Origin: Dialister histaminiformans
GTDB taxonomy: Bacteria; Bacillota; Negativicutes; Veillonellales; Dialisteraceae
DNA: 64,000 nucleotides
NCBI RefSeq assembly: GCF_900103425.1
Contig: NZ_FMXA01000010.1
Location: 1 to 64,000 of the forward strand
Direction: 5' to 3'
Notes under the pieces: model-generated
What the model was told of the DNA's origin: nothing
Seen by the model: only the letters and a program-made list of their open reading frames with translations
Database searches by the model: none
Shown here: piece after piece, positions 1 through 9,212 of the stretch
How positions within the stretch are numbered: position 1 is the first letter of the stretch
Layout: every line of letters starts with the position of its first letter
Program-made: the position numbers and the translations under genes

Positions 1-219
1 TTTCTTCCTATCTCCATGCGGAAATTGGAAGGTATTCGGTATTAGCAGTCGTTTCCGTCTGTTGTCCCCATCCTGAAGGCAGGTTGTTTACGTGTTACTC
101 ACCCGTTTGCCACTAGAATCCAAAAAAGAGCAAGCTCTTTCTTTTCTTCCCGTTCGACTTGCATGTGTTAAGCACGCCGCCAGCGTTCGTCCTGAGCCAG
201 GATCAAACTCTCCATGATA
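1..219 (-). rRNA. rrs: 16S ribosomal RNA, 5' end (partial)
   Basis: The complement of this stretch is the start of a bacterial 16S rRNA. The universal 27F primer site lies at 192-211 in reverse complement, followed by the conserved helices leading to the GTGAGTAACACG region. The variable V1 arm (about 125-160) contains an AAGAGCTTGCTCTT hairpin. The gene continues beyond the left edge, so only about 219 nt of the 5' end is present. The exact mature 5' end is inferred from the primer site and may be off by a few bases. Confidence 0.97.
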
Positions 220-360
220 GATTGTTTGTTTGGCTCGATTATTTCTTGCCTATTAACCCTTTAAATTGCGGGATAATTTCTTATCCGCACATCGGCTTTA
301 TTGTTCGCTGTACTGTTCAGTTTTCAAAGAACCAATTCGCAATCACTTGCGATGTAAAGT

Positions 361-389
361 ATATTACCACAGGTTTTACCAACCTGCAA
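361..389 (-). promoter_or_regulatory. Probable rRNA operon promoter
   Basis: Reading the minus strand, TTGCAG (384-389) is followed by a 17-bp spacer and TAATAT (361-366). That is a good sigma-70-type promoter about 140 bp upstream of the mature 16S end. Downstream, the leader contains TTCTTTGAAAACTGAACAG (about 315-335), a sequence type common ahead of Firmicute 16S genes and likely part of an antitermination or processing leader. The 221-360 stretch holds no gene. Confidence 0.6.
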
Positions 390-404
390 CCCTTTTCACA
401 AAAG

Positions 405-450
405 ACAGTCTTATTATATTAATTATGTACAATTAATATAATAAGACTGT
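405..450 (-). terminator. Perfect 20-bp AT-rich inverted repeat, probable terminator
   Basis: The arms 405-424 and 431-450 are perfectly complementary with a 6-nt loop. On the minus strand the hairpin is followed by CTTTTG. It lies between the end of the secreted-protein gene (531) and the rRNA promoter, so it most likely ends that transcript and insulates the rRNA operon. Its AT-rich arms also sit where an UP element would be expected. The terminator role is inferred. Confidence 0.5.
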
Positions 451-530
451 TAAAATAGTAAACTCTATTCTTCTGCAAAATCAGCTTCCAGGATCGCCGT
501 CAGCCTCCAGGACATCTGGTTATACTTCGC

Positions 531-1106
531 TTAGATTTCAACCTGCATAGGTACCGGATAGAACGTATTGCTCTTCTTATCATAGGCCAGCTGATATTCG
601 GTGACAGCGCCCTTGCTGTCAATCAAATCAAGGACAAGTTTTTTAGCGGTAATGGCAATGTTGGCATCTTTCCAGTTCCCCGGAACGGAAGAGGCTTCAA
701 AGGCCTTAGTAAATGTACCGTTGTGATAAGATACCAGAATACATCCGTCAGCGTCCCCTGTCTCAATCAGGTAAAAGGTTCGTCCATTTCCTGAATTGAT
801 AATAGGAACAATACTAATGTTCAGCGAGTCAGGAGAGGTCTTTGCTTTTCCTTTGAACAGCTGCACAGGAATATCTTTTAATGTAAAGGGGGCATCTGTC
901 CCTGGTTCGAAAGTAACATCGGCTTTGCCCGGTGTCTGCTCCTTAAGAGTTACCAGAATCGGTGTGTCTGCCAGATCCATCATTATGGACGAATCTCCGG
1001 ATGGTATAGTGAGACTGGCTGAATTTCCTGAGATCCAGTCGGCATAGGCACTGCCGGATAACAAAAGCGCCGCCGAAAGTGCCATTGAAATAATCTTTTT
1101 CTGCAT
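531..1106 (-). CDS. Secreted protein of unknown function
   Basis: This 191-residue protein begins with a typical signal peptide: KK at positions 3-4, a hydrophobic core to about residue 18, and a likely cleavage after an A-Y-A motif near residue 22. The mature part looks like a beta-rich soluble domain with no cysteine-based catalytic motif that I recognise; a single Cys lies near residue 121. An AAGGAGGG ribosome binding site precedes the ATG at good spacing. It stands alone between the rRNA operon and phoR, so context gives no hint of function. It should be exported across the inner membrane and could be periplasmic. Confidence 0.8.
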   Translation of the reverse strand: MQKKIISMALSAALLLSGSAYADWISGNSASLTIPSGDSSIMMDLADTPILVTLKEQTPGKADVTFEPGTDAPFTLKDIPVQLFKGKAKTSPDSLNISIVPIINSGNGRTFYLIETGDADGCILVSYHNGTFTKAFEASSVPGNWKDANIAITAKKLVLDLIDSKGAVTEYQLAYDKKSNTFYPVPMQVEI

Positions 1107-1206
1107 ATAATTCCCTCCTTATCATAGATTCTCCGTCCTCTTTCTACGTATATTATAACATGCTAGGTAATAAGTCTGATGCCTTTCACGCTACTCTGTA
1201 TACCAG

Positions 1207-1243
1207 AAAAGGCACTGGTCCCATTATGGATTCAGTGCCTTTT
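1207..1243 (-). terminator. Rho-independent terminator of phoB-phoR
   Basis: The 11-bp perfect stem AAAAGGCACTG/CAGTGCCTTTT lies 35 bp beyond the phoR stop codon and has T-rich flanks on the minus strand. It closes the phoB-phoR transcript. Confidence 0.75.
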
Positions 1244-1277
1244 CGCAGACAGGCGGCTTTGTCTTCTCCCGCTGCCT

Positions 1278-3251
1278 TTAGTCTTTTTTCTTCTTTTTGC
1301 CTTTCTTTTTCTTTGTCTCCTCCCCTTTTTCCGCTTTCTTCGATTTTGATTTTTTCAGTTTTCCCTTCTTTTCATGAGCAGATTCACTGGATTCCTGCTT
1401 TTTCCTGGCCAGTGCTTCCTGTTTTTCTTTTATCCGCTCTTCCTGTTTTTTACGTTCTTCTTCCAGAGCCAGTTTCTTAGCCTGTTCCGCTTCTTCATGA
1501 GCAGCCTTTGCATTGCCTTCCTCAATGGATACTTCCTGAGCTGATAGGCATGGCATGGTTACCGTAATGGTGGTTCCCCGGCCTTCTACGCTGTCAAGGG
1601 TGACCGTGCCATGATGTCTGGAGATAATATGCTTACACATAGCCAATCCGAGCCCGGTGCCTCCGGTTTCCTTGCTCCGGCTGGATTCCACCCGGTAAAA
1701 GCGTTCAAAAATACGATTCTGCTTGTCTTTCGGAATGCCAATGCCCGTATCGGATACGGTAAGAACCATATGGTTATCCGCTGTCTTAGACAACTTCACC
1801 GATACCTGTCCATTCTGCCGGTTATACTTCACCGCGTTATCCAGCAGGTTAACCAAGAGTTCAGAGAGCAGGGAATGGTTACCATGCACATATACAGGTT
1901 CTGTTTCCGAGAGAACCGTCACACCCCGGTGATGTGCCTGTGGAGAAATGATGTCTACCACATACTTGACAACCTCTTCCATATTCACCATGCCCCAGGT
2001 AATGGTGGTATCGTTTTCTTCCAGTTTTGACAGATGGAGAATGGTGTTTATGAGTGTCACCATGCGCTGTGCTTCGCTATAAATCCGCTGCCCGAACATC
2101 CTTACATCCGCCTCATTGGCATACATACCATTGGCAATCATTTCTCCGAATCCACTGATTGACGTAAGAGGGGTCTTCAGTTCGTGGGATACATTGGCAG
2201 AAAATTCCCTTCGCATCTTTTCTGCCGCATACTGAGCTGACAGGTCTCTCAGCACAATAAGCAGGCCGTTTTCATTGTCAAATAACCGCAAAGGGGTCAT
2301 CAATACCATATACGGTGTGTCATACAGAGTCATGGTGTATTCCTGACTCTTCGTATTGTGATAAGCGCGGCTTATAGCACGAAGCCAGTCTTCATCATGG
2401 AAAATCACAGAAATCTTACGGTATCTGCGATTTCCTTCAATATGGAATATTCTGGCTGCCTTCACGTTATAATCAAGTATTTCCTTCTGTGAATTGAGTA
2501 CAATGAGGCCATTAGAAATAGAATCCTGTACTGCCTGCATCATTTTCCTGTCTTCTTCCAGATTTTCCAGATAGGCATCGGCCTGACGATGCAGTTCCTT
2601 TACTGTATCGAGCACCGGTTTCAGTTCTATATACTGCCCGGGAATCTCTACATTCTTTTCACCGGACATAATCCGGCTGATAACTACACTCATATCCCCC
2701 AGCGGGCTTAAGATTTCTTCCGTCTTCTTATTTGCTACCAGGACAGCCCCAACACTGAACACAATGATGAACAGAATCATCCCGGGAATATATCCATTGA
2801 ACATGCTGAGATTCAGACTTCTGACACTGGACAGACGAAGCAGCGTACCATCCGGTGCCTTATGGGTATAATACTCCTTGGGTATACCGTTGACGCTCTT
2901 ATGAATGGAAAAACTGCTTCCCTCTTCCATACCGGTCTTTACTTCCGACTGTGCAATATAATCTTCATCCAGGGGACCTGCTGAATCATAAAGCACCTGC
3001 CCATCCTTATTAAGCCAGACAATATGTATGCCTGATATATTATTTTCCTTGTATAGCTGCTTTAAATAGGAAATACTGTATTCCTTATTTTTTTCACTCA
3101 ATGCGCGGGATGCCGCATAGGTAGTCATCTCCAGCTCGTGAATCCGTTGCTGCTGCATTCCCTGATAATAAAGTACAGCCGACATCAGAAATGACACCAG
3201 CACAGCAACCAGTCCCATGAAAAAAAGACTGCGCTGAATTTGTTTCCTCAT
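1278..3251 (-). CDS. phoR: Phosphate-type sensor histidine kinase PhoR
   Basis: This is a 657-residue membrane sensor kinase. A first transmembrane segment lies at about 8-29 and a second at about 155-173, flanking an extracytoplasmic sensor domain of about 125 residues. A HAMP-like linker and a PAS-like domain (about 235-340) follow. The HisKA box carries the phospho-acceptor His356 in the motif SHELKTPL. The ATPase domain shows the N box (LLDNAVKYN) and the glycine boxes DTGIGIP and GGTGLGL. The kinase should phosphorylate the PhoB-type regulator encoded just upstream (11-bp gap). The adjacent pst genes support a role in phosphate sensing; a WalK-like role is the alternative. The last 70 or so residues form an unusual Lys/Glu-rich tail ending in KKKKGKKKKKD. 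Confidence 0.88.
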   Translation of the reverse strand: MRKQIQRSLFFMGLVAVLVSFLMSAVLYYQGMQQQRIHELEMTTYAASRALSEKNKEYSISYLKQLYKENNISGIHIVWLNKDGQVLYDSAGPLDEDYIAQSEVKTGMEEGSSFSIHKSVNGIPKEYYTHKAPDGTLLRLSSVRSLNLSMFNGYIPGMILFIIVFSVGAVLVANKKTEEILSPLGDMSVVISRIMSGEKNVEIPGQYIELKPVLDTVKELHRQADAYLENLEEDRKMMQAVQDSISNGLIVLNSQKEILDYNVKAARIFHIEGNRRYRKISVIFHDEDWLRAISRAYHNTKSQEYTMTLYDTPYMVLMTPLRLFDNENGLLIVLRDLSAQYAAEKMRREFSANVSHELKTPLTSISGFGEMIANGMYANEADVRMFGQRIYSEAQRMVTLINTILHLSKLEENDTTITWGMVNMEEVVKYVVDIISPQAHHRGVTVLSETEPVYVHGNHSLLSELLVNLLDNAVKYNRQNGQVSVKLSKTADNHMVLTVSDTGIGIPKDKQNRIFERFYRVESSRSKETGGTGLGLAMCKHIISRHHGTVTLDSVEGRGTTITVTMPCLSAQEVSIEEGNAKAAHEEAEQAKKLALEEERKKQEERIKEKQEALARKKQESSESAHEKKGKLKKSKSKKAEKGEETKKKKGKKKKKD

Positions 3252-3262
3252 AATTTATCCTC

Positions 3263-3955
3263 TTATTCCTTCTTTCTGCCTAAGCGGTAGCCAATCCCCC
3301 TTACCGTACAGACATGTTTGCCTTCTTCTCCCAGTTTCTGACGCAAACTCATAATATGCATATCGATGGTCCGGCTTTCCAGGGAGAATGGTTCTTCCCA
3401 TACGGCCTGCATAATCTGATCCCGGGAAAGGACCATATTTTTATTAATCATCAGATATTTCAATAATTCAAATTCTTTAAGTGTCAGATTGATCTCTTTT
3501 CCATCCACCTTCACTATATGCTGTTCCGGAATCATGGTAATTTTTCCATAATTGATAACATGGGATTCCACCGGTTCTGCATTTCTCCCTCGGCTTCGCC
3601 TGAGCACTGAACGGATGCGGGACAAAAGCTCCATAATGCCAAATGGCTTAGTCACATAATCGTCAGCTCCGCTGTCCAACCCTTTTACCACATCATACTC
3701 ACTTGATTTTGCGGTGGCCATGATGACCGGAATATCCCGGGTCTGTTCATAGTTTTTAAGTTTTTTCAGTACCTTGATTCCATCTTCTCCTGGAAGCATG
3801 ATATCCAGAAGTATCAAATCTGGAAGGTTCTGCTCCAGTGCCTTATAGAATGGAGCCGCTTCAGAAAATCCCCTGACTTCGTATCCCTGTCCTTTTAATG
3901 CATAGGTTACCAGTCCGCGAATGCTTTCATCATCTTCCACACAATAAATCAGCAA
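3263..3955 (-). CDS. phoB: Response regulator PhoB/PhoP family
   Basis: This OmpR/PhoB-class response regulator has an N-terminal receiver domain and a C-terminal winged helix. The acidic pair Asp8-Asp9, phospho-acceptor Asp51 (in LILLDIMLPG) and the conserved Lys of VTKPF are visible. The DNA-binding domain carries LTLKEFELL and the recognition-helix region ESRTIDMHIMSLRQKLG. I chose a TTG start at 3955 because GGAGG lies 8 nt upstream; an ATG at 3970 is in frame but has no site ahead of it. The gene is followed by phoR and lies downstream of the pst terminator. It most likely activates the pst genes under phosphate limitation. Confidence 0.88.
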   Translation of the reverse strand: MLIYCVEDDESIRGLVTYALKGQGYEVRGFSEAAPFYKALEQNLPDLILLDIMLPGEDGIKVLKKLKNYEQTRDIPVIMATAKSSEYDVVKGLDSGADDYVTKPFGIMELLSRIRSVLRRSRGRNAEPVESHVINYGKITMIPEQHIVKVDGKEINLTLKEFELLKYLMINKNMVLSRDQIMQAVWEEPFSLESRTIDMHIMSLRQKLGEEGKHVCTVRGIGYRLGRKKE

Positions 3956-3993
3956 TCCCTTTACCTCCATATATACTGAATATTTTATATTCT

Positions 3994-4043
3994 AAAAAAA
4001 GATGTCCTGCCCTCGGAACAGTTCCGAAAGCACAGGACATCTT
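3994..4043 (-). terminator. Terminator between pstB and phoB
   Basis: The stem AAGATGTCCTG/CAGGACATCTT encloses a smaller CGGAAC/GTTCCG hairpin, and a seven-T run follows on the minus strand. It ends the pst transcript 55 bp after pstB and just before phoB, so partial read-through or a weak phoB promoter would set the level of the two-component pair. Confidence 0.85.
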
Positions 4044-4097
4044 CATGCCTTGGCATTCCAAGATTCTTATCCTATTGTAACATACACTGGCAATGTA

Positions 4098-4913
4098 TCA
4101 GCCGAAATCACCGGATACATAACGAATGGTCTGCTTCTTTTCCGGATTATTGAAAAGTGTATGAGTATCTGCGCACTCTACCATTTCCCCCATATAGAAG
4201 AAAGCAGTATTGTCCGCAATACGCTGCGCCTGCTGCATATTATGGGTAACCATAATGACCGTGTATTTGTTCTTCAGTGTATTTACCAGCTCTTCAATTC
4301 TGGCCGTAGAGATTGGATCCAGTGCACTGGTTGCTTCATCCATGAGAAGTACAGAGGGTTCTACCGCAAGGGCTCTGGCAATGCACAGACGCTGCTGCTG
4401 CCCGCCGGACAGCCCCAGTGCCGACTTCTTAAGGCGATCCTTAAGTTCATCCCAGATAGCTGCCTGACGAAGGCTCTTTTCTACAATTTCATCCAATACC
4501 TTTTTCTGGGTAATGCCCTTCAGTCTCGGACCATAGGCTACATTATCATAAATACTTTTGGGGAATGGATTTGGCTGCTGGAAAACCATACCTACATTAC
4601 GACGCAGCACCAGTGGATCCATTTCCTTATAGATATCTACACCATTCAGGTTAATGCTTCCTTCAATATGGCATCCGCGAACCAGGTCATTCATTCGGTT
4701 TAATGTGCGAAGGAATGTAGACTTACCGCAGCCAGAAGGTCCGATTAACGCAGTAATCTTTTTTCTTTCCATGCGAAGATTAATATGCTTTAATGCCTGA
4801 AATTTGCCATAGAACAGATTCACGTCACGGCAGTTAAATGTAATGTTGGACTGTATAGCTATATCGGAAGAAGCGGTCTGCGCGCTTCTGTATGCCAATG
4901 TACTGGTTGTCAT
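4098..4913 (-). CDS. pstB: Phosphate ABC transporter ATPase PstB
   Basis: This 271-residue ABC ATPase energises high-affinity phosphate uptake with PstA and PstC. Visible motifs are Walker A (GPSGCGKST), the signature [15 protein letters not shown], Walker B followed by the Glu-containing [10 protein letters not shown], and the switch His (VTHNM). It has about 20 extra N-terminal residues compared with typical PstB. It is the last pst gene, 7 bp after pstA, and is closed by a strong terminator. Confidence 0.96.
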   Translation of the reverse strand: MTTSTLAYRSAQTASSDIAIQSNITFNCRDVNLFYGKFQALKHINLRMERKKITALIGPSGCGKSTFLRTLNRMNDLVRGCHIEGSINLNGVDIYKEMDPLVLRRNVGMVFQQPNPFPKSIYDNVAYGPRLKGITQKKVLDEIVEKSLRQAAIWDELKDRLKKSALGLSGGQQQRLCIARALAVEPSVLLMDEATSALDPISTARIEELVNTLKNKYTVIMVTHNMQQAQRIADNTAFFYMGEMVECADTHTLFNNPEKKQTIRYVSGDFG

Positions 4914-4920
4914 ATTTTAA

Positions 4921-5859
4921 TTATTCTCCTTCTATCTTTCTGGAAATTGCACGGCCAAGCCATCTGGACATGATACTGAAAAAGAGTACCAGACAGATTA
5001 ATACCGCAGATGCCGCTGCCGCTACATCCCCTGCATTAGCGGTTGTACCTTCTGTTCTGGAAGCCCAGACTGCCAATGACAGGGTTTCCCCCGGGCGGAA
5101 TGGGTTCAGCGGACAAACCGGGGAAGCCAGATTCCATACATTCCAGTTAATATCGGTACTCATACCTGCCGTATACAGAAGAGCTGCCGCTTCGCCAAAT
5201 CCACGGCCGGCTGCCAGCATGATACCGGTAATAATCGGCTGTACACAAGCTGGAAGTAATACATGTACAATGGTTTCCCATGGGGTAGCCGCCAGAGCCA
5301 GACTGCCTTCTCTGTATCCCTTAGGCAGCGCCTGCAACGCATTATAGGTGGTAGTAGTAATCAGAGGAATGGACAGGATGGAAACGGCCAGAGCACCGGA
5401 AAACAGATTCCACTGTGTTCCCACATAAACTACAAATGCCAGATAACCAAACAGGCCGACTACGACGGACGGAAGGGAGGATAATGTCTCCAGTGCCATC
5501 TGCAGTAAATCCGTGGTTCGTCCTGGAGCTGCATATTCTGACATATAGACGCCTGTAGCAATTCCAAGAGGTACAGAGACCAGAAGGGAAATAACCACCA
5601 GATAAATTGTATTAAAGAACTGGTTGCCAATCCCTTCATCTGTAAATGAGAAAATCGTTCCACTGTATGCTTCAATGCCGTTATACATGATGTAACTCAG
5701 CATAGCGATCAGAAGAAGTACAAAGCTTCCTGAAATTGCATACAGTGCACCGGTAGCCAGCCTGTCAGAGAAACGGGCATGCCGTATGGATGCATCCACC
5801 TGTGTAAGGGGATTTTTATTCTGTTCCGATGCCACTGCACCAGTACTTGTCGTAGTCAT
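4921..5859 (-). CDS. pstA: Phosphate ABC transporter permease PstA
   Basis: This inner-membrane permease of 312 residues has an N-terminal cytoplasmic stretch of about 30 residues, then six predicted membrane helices. The binding-protein-dependent transport (EAA) loop is visible as the segment ALPKGYREGSLALAATPW. It forms the translocation channel with PstC. Its ATG overlaps the pstC stop by four bases (ATGA), pointing to translational coupling. Confidence 0.94.
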   Translation of the reverse strand: MTTTSTGAVASEQNKNPLTQVDASIRHARFSDRLATGALYAISGSFVLLLIAMLSYIMYNGIEAYSGTIFSFTDEGIGNQFFNTIYLVVISLLVSVPLGIATGVYMSEYAAPGRTTDLLQMALETLSSLPSVVVGLFGYLAFVVYVGTQWNLFSGALAVSILSIPLITTTTYNALQALPKGYREGSLALAATPWETIVHVLLPACVQPIITGIMLAAGRGFGEAAALLYTAGMSTDINWNVWNLASPVCPLNPFRPGETLSLAVWASRTEGTTANAGDVAAAASAVLICLVLFFSIMSRWLGRAISRKIEGE

Positions 5860-6755
5860 GCGTTAGCCTGCCCCTTTCTTCCAATCAATCGAATGGCCAC
5901 AATAAACAGGAATGACATTATAAACAGGAAAAGTGCCATTGACCAGAGCGCCGCATTCAATTCCCCGCCATCCATAGCGCCGCCCATATCTGAAGCAATC
6001 GCTGCGGTAAGGCAATGTGCCGGTGCCAGAAGAGATGTGGGGAATGCCTTCATCTTACCGATAACCATAGCGACAGCCAGCGCTTCACCGAAAGCTCTGG
6101 ACAGACCAAGAATAATCGCGGTCAGAATCCCTCTTTTAGCCGCAGGAATCAGCACGCTGTAGATTACCTGCCATCGGGTAGCTCCCAGGCCATAAGCGCC
6201 TTCTAGGAACTTTGGATTTACACTTTCGATGGCATCGGCAGATATGGAGGTAATTGTCGGGTAAATCATGACTGACAACACAACGGATGCTGCCAGAATG
6301 GATTGCCCCTGGGGTAAATGGAAAAGTTCCTGAATCCATGGCACCAGTACAACCAGTCCTACCCAGCCATATACTACGGATGGAATCCCGGCAAAAATTT
6401 CAACCGCCGGGCGAATAACCTTACGCCCCAGTTCCGGCGAAATCTTTGTTATAAAGATAGCTGTGGCTACACTGAACGGAACGGCAATCAGCAAAGCCAC
6501 CATACTGGTAATAATCGATCCGGCAATAAACAATGCCGCACCTACCTTTCCACCGCCTGCCATATCATCAGCCGGTTTCCAGGTCATTCCAAACAGGAAT
6601 TCGCTTAATGAGTGACCAAACGTTACAAAAGTTTCTGAACCTCGAACCAGTAAAAATACAGAAATGGCTAAAGTGAGAATTACAATAGCCATTCCGCATA
6701 GTGATACCAGTCCTCTACCAGTGAATTCCCTTCTCCACTTAATATTGCGACTCAT
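5856..6755 (-). CDS. pstC: Phosphate ABC transporter permease PstC
   Basis: This 299-residue inner-membrane permease is the partner of PstA. Hydrophobic helices begin at about residue 17, and the EAA loop is seen in FLEGAYGLGATRWQ. An AAGGAG site lies upstream of the ATG. It is the second gene of the pst operon, 35 bp downstream of pstS. Confidence 0.94.
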   Translation of the reverse strand: MSRNIKWRREFTGRGLVSLCGMAIVILTLAISVFLLVRGSETFVTFGHSLSEFLFGMTWKPADDMAGGGKVGAALFIAGSIITSMVALLIAVPFSVATAIFITKISPELGRKVIRPAVEIFAGIPSVVYGWVGLVVLVPWIQELFHLPQGQSILAASVVLSVMIYPTITSISADAIESVNPKFLEGAYGLGATRWQVIYSVLIPAAKRGILTAIILGLSRAFGEALAVAMVIGKMKAFPTSLLAPAHCLTAAIASDMGGAMDGGELNAALWSMALFLFIMSFLFIVAIRLIGRKGQANA

Positions 6756-6790
6756 ATCTGCTCCTTATTGCATTTTCGGGATTTTGTTAC

Positions 6791-7666
6791 TTATTCCCGG
6801 GTAACCTTCATCTTGCTGGCTACACCATATCCCTGCTTTTCAATATCTGCGCTGTAATCTTTGCTCATGATGAAATCAATGAAAGCCTTAACTGCGCCGG
6901 TAGCTTCCCCCTTGGTATACATATGTTCATAGCCCCATACCGGATACTTACCGTTATATACATTCTCCAGTGTTGGTTCTACACCATCAATAGCCAGAGG
7001 AGTAACGGTGTTGTTATTCATCAGATAGGAAAGAGCTACATAACCAATAGCGCCCTTAGTCTGAGAAACAGTCTGTACCAGTGTACCGCTATCATCGGTT
7101 TCCATAGACTTATTGGACAATTCTTCCTTGCCATCCAGTGCATACTTGGTGAACAGTGCACGGGTACCGGATGTGCTTGGACGGGTAATCAGAACTACGG
7201 CTTCATCCGGGCCGCCTACATCCTTCCAGTTAGTAACCTTGCCGGTAAATATATCCTGGAGCTGTGCCTTGGTCAGGGACTTCACATTGGTGCCGATTTC
7301 CTTGCTGACTACCGGTGCCATAACGGTAACTGCTACCTTATGATCTACCAGTTCAGCAGCCTTAGCTTCCGGAAGCTTTTCCTTGGCAAATACATCGGAG
7401 TTGCCGATGTCTACAGAGCCTTCAGAAACCTGCTTAAGACCTGTGCCAGAGCCACCGGCATTAAGTGTAATAGACACCTGATCATTCTTTGCCTTAAACT
7501 TCTGTGCTGCATCCTTAGCCAGCGGAAGCAGTGCGGAAGATCCGGATACGGTTACCTTACCGGAAGGACCGGATTCTCCTGCATCATTTCCACCACAGCC
7601 GGTAAGTGCAAGCCCTGCTGCAAAAACAGAAATCAATAATGCTGCTGCCCATTTTTTCTTGTTCAT
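6791..7666 (-). CDS. pstS: Phosphate-binding lipoprotein PstS
   Basis: This 291-residue solute-binding protein begins with a lipoprotein signal peptide; the lipobox LTGC puts the acylated cysteine near residue 24. The mature protein has the phosphate-binding signatures SGSSALLPLA, the Gly-rich GGSGTG loop, and RPSTSGTRALF. It captures phosphate outside the inner membrane for PstCAB. It is the first gene of the operon, with PhoB-box-like repeats about 85-130 bp upstream. The lower conservation around the mouth is normal for the family. Confidence 0.95.
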   Translation of the reverse strand: MNKKKWAAALLISVFAAGLALTGCGGNDAGESGPSGKVTVSGSSALLPLAKDAAQKFKAKNDQVSITLNAGGSGTGLKQVSEGSVDIGNSDVFAKEKLPEAKAAELVDHKVAVTVMAPVVSKEIGTNVKSLTKAQLQDIFTGKVTNWKDVGGPDEAVVLITRPSTSGTRALFTKYALDGKEELSNKSMETDDSGTLVQTVSQTKGAIGYVALSYLMNNNTVTPLAIDGVEPTLENVYNGKYPVWGYEHMYTKGEATGAVKAFIDFIMSKDYSADIEKQGYGVASKMKVTRE

Positions 7667-7751
7667 AACTATCCTCCTGAATACATTTCTGAACCTGTAT
7701 TCAATATAAAGAACACAGGTAAATTTAATACCGGTTCCTTTGTCTTGTCTC

Positions 7752-7796
7752 TGTTAAAGACTGTAAATTTTGCGTAAAATACCCGAAGATTGTAAA
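7752..7796. promoter_or_regulatory. Candidate PhoB box: direct repeats between pstS and lipase
   Basis: On the plus strand TGTTAA (7752), TGTAAA (7762) and CGTAAA (7773) recur at 10-11-bp spacing, as in PhoB/PhoP operators made of 7-bp repeats with 4-bp gaps. Further TGTAAA copies lie at 7791 and 7817. The array sits in the shared 200-bp region between pstS (minus) and the secreted lipase (plus). A TATAAT at 7830-7835 could serve the lipase. Regulation by PhoB is inferred from the neighbours. Confidence 0.5.
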
Positions 7797-7866
7797 CATT
7801 ATCCGGTTCCCAAGCCTGTAAATCTGCGTTATAATTAATAGTACACTATGTAAAGGAGGAGTCTGT

Positions 7867-9138
7867 ATGCGATGGATGAAAAAAGCCGCCGTTGCTGTCA
7901 TGGCCATGTTTGTCTTCCTCCCTGTCTATGCGGAGTCTTCCCTATCCCCCAAAGATGCCTATGAGACTGCGAGAAAAGATTATCTCTGCGCCTGGATGTC
8001 CATGGCGGCCTACGATGACCCTATAAGTGAGCTGGGAAGAAATATGCTTGTGCATGAACATTGGAAACTGAGCAAAGCTTCTGTATCCGATGAACTGGGG
8101 CATGCCCGCTTTCTCATCGCCATGTCCGGCGACAAGGAGGAAAGGCCGCTGCTGATACTTTCTGTAGCCGGCACTACGGACTACACCGATGTAAAGGCCG
8201 ATCTCAGTTTTGACAAAACGCTGTGGGATTCATCGGCCGCTGCGCCTGACAAGACCCAAAATCTGCCAAAAGTTCACCGGGGATTTAAGCGATATGCTGA
8301 CTCCATCTGGAATACTCAGTTGGATACCATGACAGTAAGCCAGATATTAAATAGACAGGCCAGTGAAGGAGATATCCTGCTTACCGGACACAGTCTGGGC
8401 GGCGCTGTATCCACCCTCATGGGGGTAAAGATGATCGATTCCGGTCTTAACCAGCACCTGGAAGTGGTTACATTTGGCGCTCCTGCAGTAGGCAATCCGG
8501 CCTTCGTGGATACCTATGAATCCCTGCTGCCGCTGAAACGGATTGTCAATTCCGGTGATCCTGTGCAAAGCGTAGTTCAGAAGGTGGTAAAAAACTACAC
8601 GCAGATAGGCAGTGAGGAACGCTGGAAACCGGTAGAAGGCTCCCATTATTTCAGCCACCGCATGATGGTGTATCTGGACACGGCCATACGTAATTATTAT
8701 GATGCCCGGGATGCCTATGAAAAATCAGGCGGTCATATTCCGGAAAATATACCTGCCTCTCCCCCTTCCTTCTTTATCCTTCCTCTGCAGGTCACCACGG
8801 ATGATGCATTGGCTTCTGATATCCCCTATATGAAAAAAATTACTGCAGATTATTATCAAAAGCAGCTCCCCGGTGCCATTATGGGTACAGAAGGCAAAAC
8901 TACCGAAGAGGCTCTCTCCCTTGCCCGGCAGAATGGCTGCCGGTATACTCTGGAAAATGAACTGACTGCCAGAACCATACCAAGCAAAAATAACGAAATT
9001 CAGATTACTTTTATGCAGACACTGCGCACTGTAGATGGACATGTGATTTCTTACAGTGAATACAGAATGCCCGCCCGGGATATGACTCCGATAGAAGCCG
9101 CCTTATATGTGGCCGCTAAGGTTAAACCTTCTATCTGA
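7867..9138 (+). CDS. Secreted class 3 lipase
   Basis: This 423-residue protein has an N-terminal signal peptide (about 1-22) and an alpha/beta-hydrolase core of the Lipase_3 (fungal lipase-like) family. The nucleophile elbow GHSLGG places the catalytic Ser at 176. Asp231 (NSGDPVQ) and His260 or His264 (GSHYFSH) are candidates for the rest of the triad. After about residue 290 comes a second domain of about 130 residues that I do not recognise. It probably hydrolyses acyl esters of lipids in the periplasm or outside the cell. AAAGGAGG precedes the ATG. It is divergent from pstS and shares its regulatory region, so a role in releasing phosphorus- or lipid-derived nutrients under phosphate limitation is plausible but inferred. 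Confidence 0.85.
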   Translation: MRWMKKAAVAVMAMFVFLPVYAESSLSPKDAYETARKDYLCAWMSMAAYDDPISELGRNMLVHEHWKLSKASVSDELGHARFLIAMSGDKEERPLLILSVAGTTDYTDVKADLSFDKTLWDSSAAAPDKTQNLPKVHRGFKRYADSIWNTQLDTMTVSQILNRQASEGDILLTGHSLGGAVSTLMGVKMIDSGLNQHLEVVTFGAPAVGNPAFVDTYESLLPLKRIVNSGDPVQSVVQKVVKNYTQIGSEERWKPVEGSHYFSHRMMVYLDTAIRNYYDARDAYEKSGGHIPENIPASPPSFFILPLQVTTDDALASDIPYMKKITADYYQKQLPGAIMGTEGKTTEEALSLARQNGCRYTLENELTARTIPSKNNEIQITFMQTLRTVDGHVISYSEYRMPARDMTPIEAALYVAAKVKPSI

Positions 9139-9143
9139 TATAG

Positions 9144-9188
9144 AAAAAAGCTGTGGGAAAATGATTTCTCATTTTCCCACAGCTTTTT
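9144..9188. terminator. Bidirectional terminator between lipase and purD
   Basis: A stem of about 20 bp, A/T runs at both ends and CTGTGGGAAAATGA in the arm, lies between two convergent genes. It can end both transcripts. Confidence 0.9.
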
Positions 9189-9212
9189 CTGTCACAAAGA
9201 CAAAATGGATTT

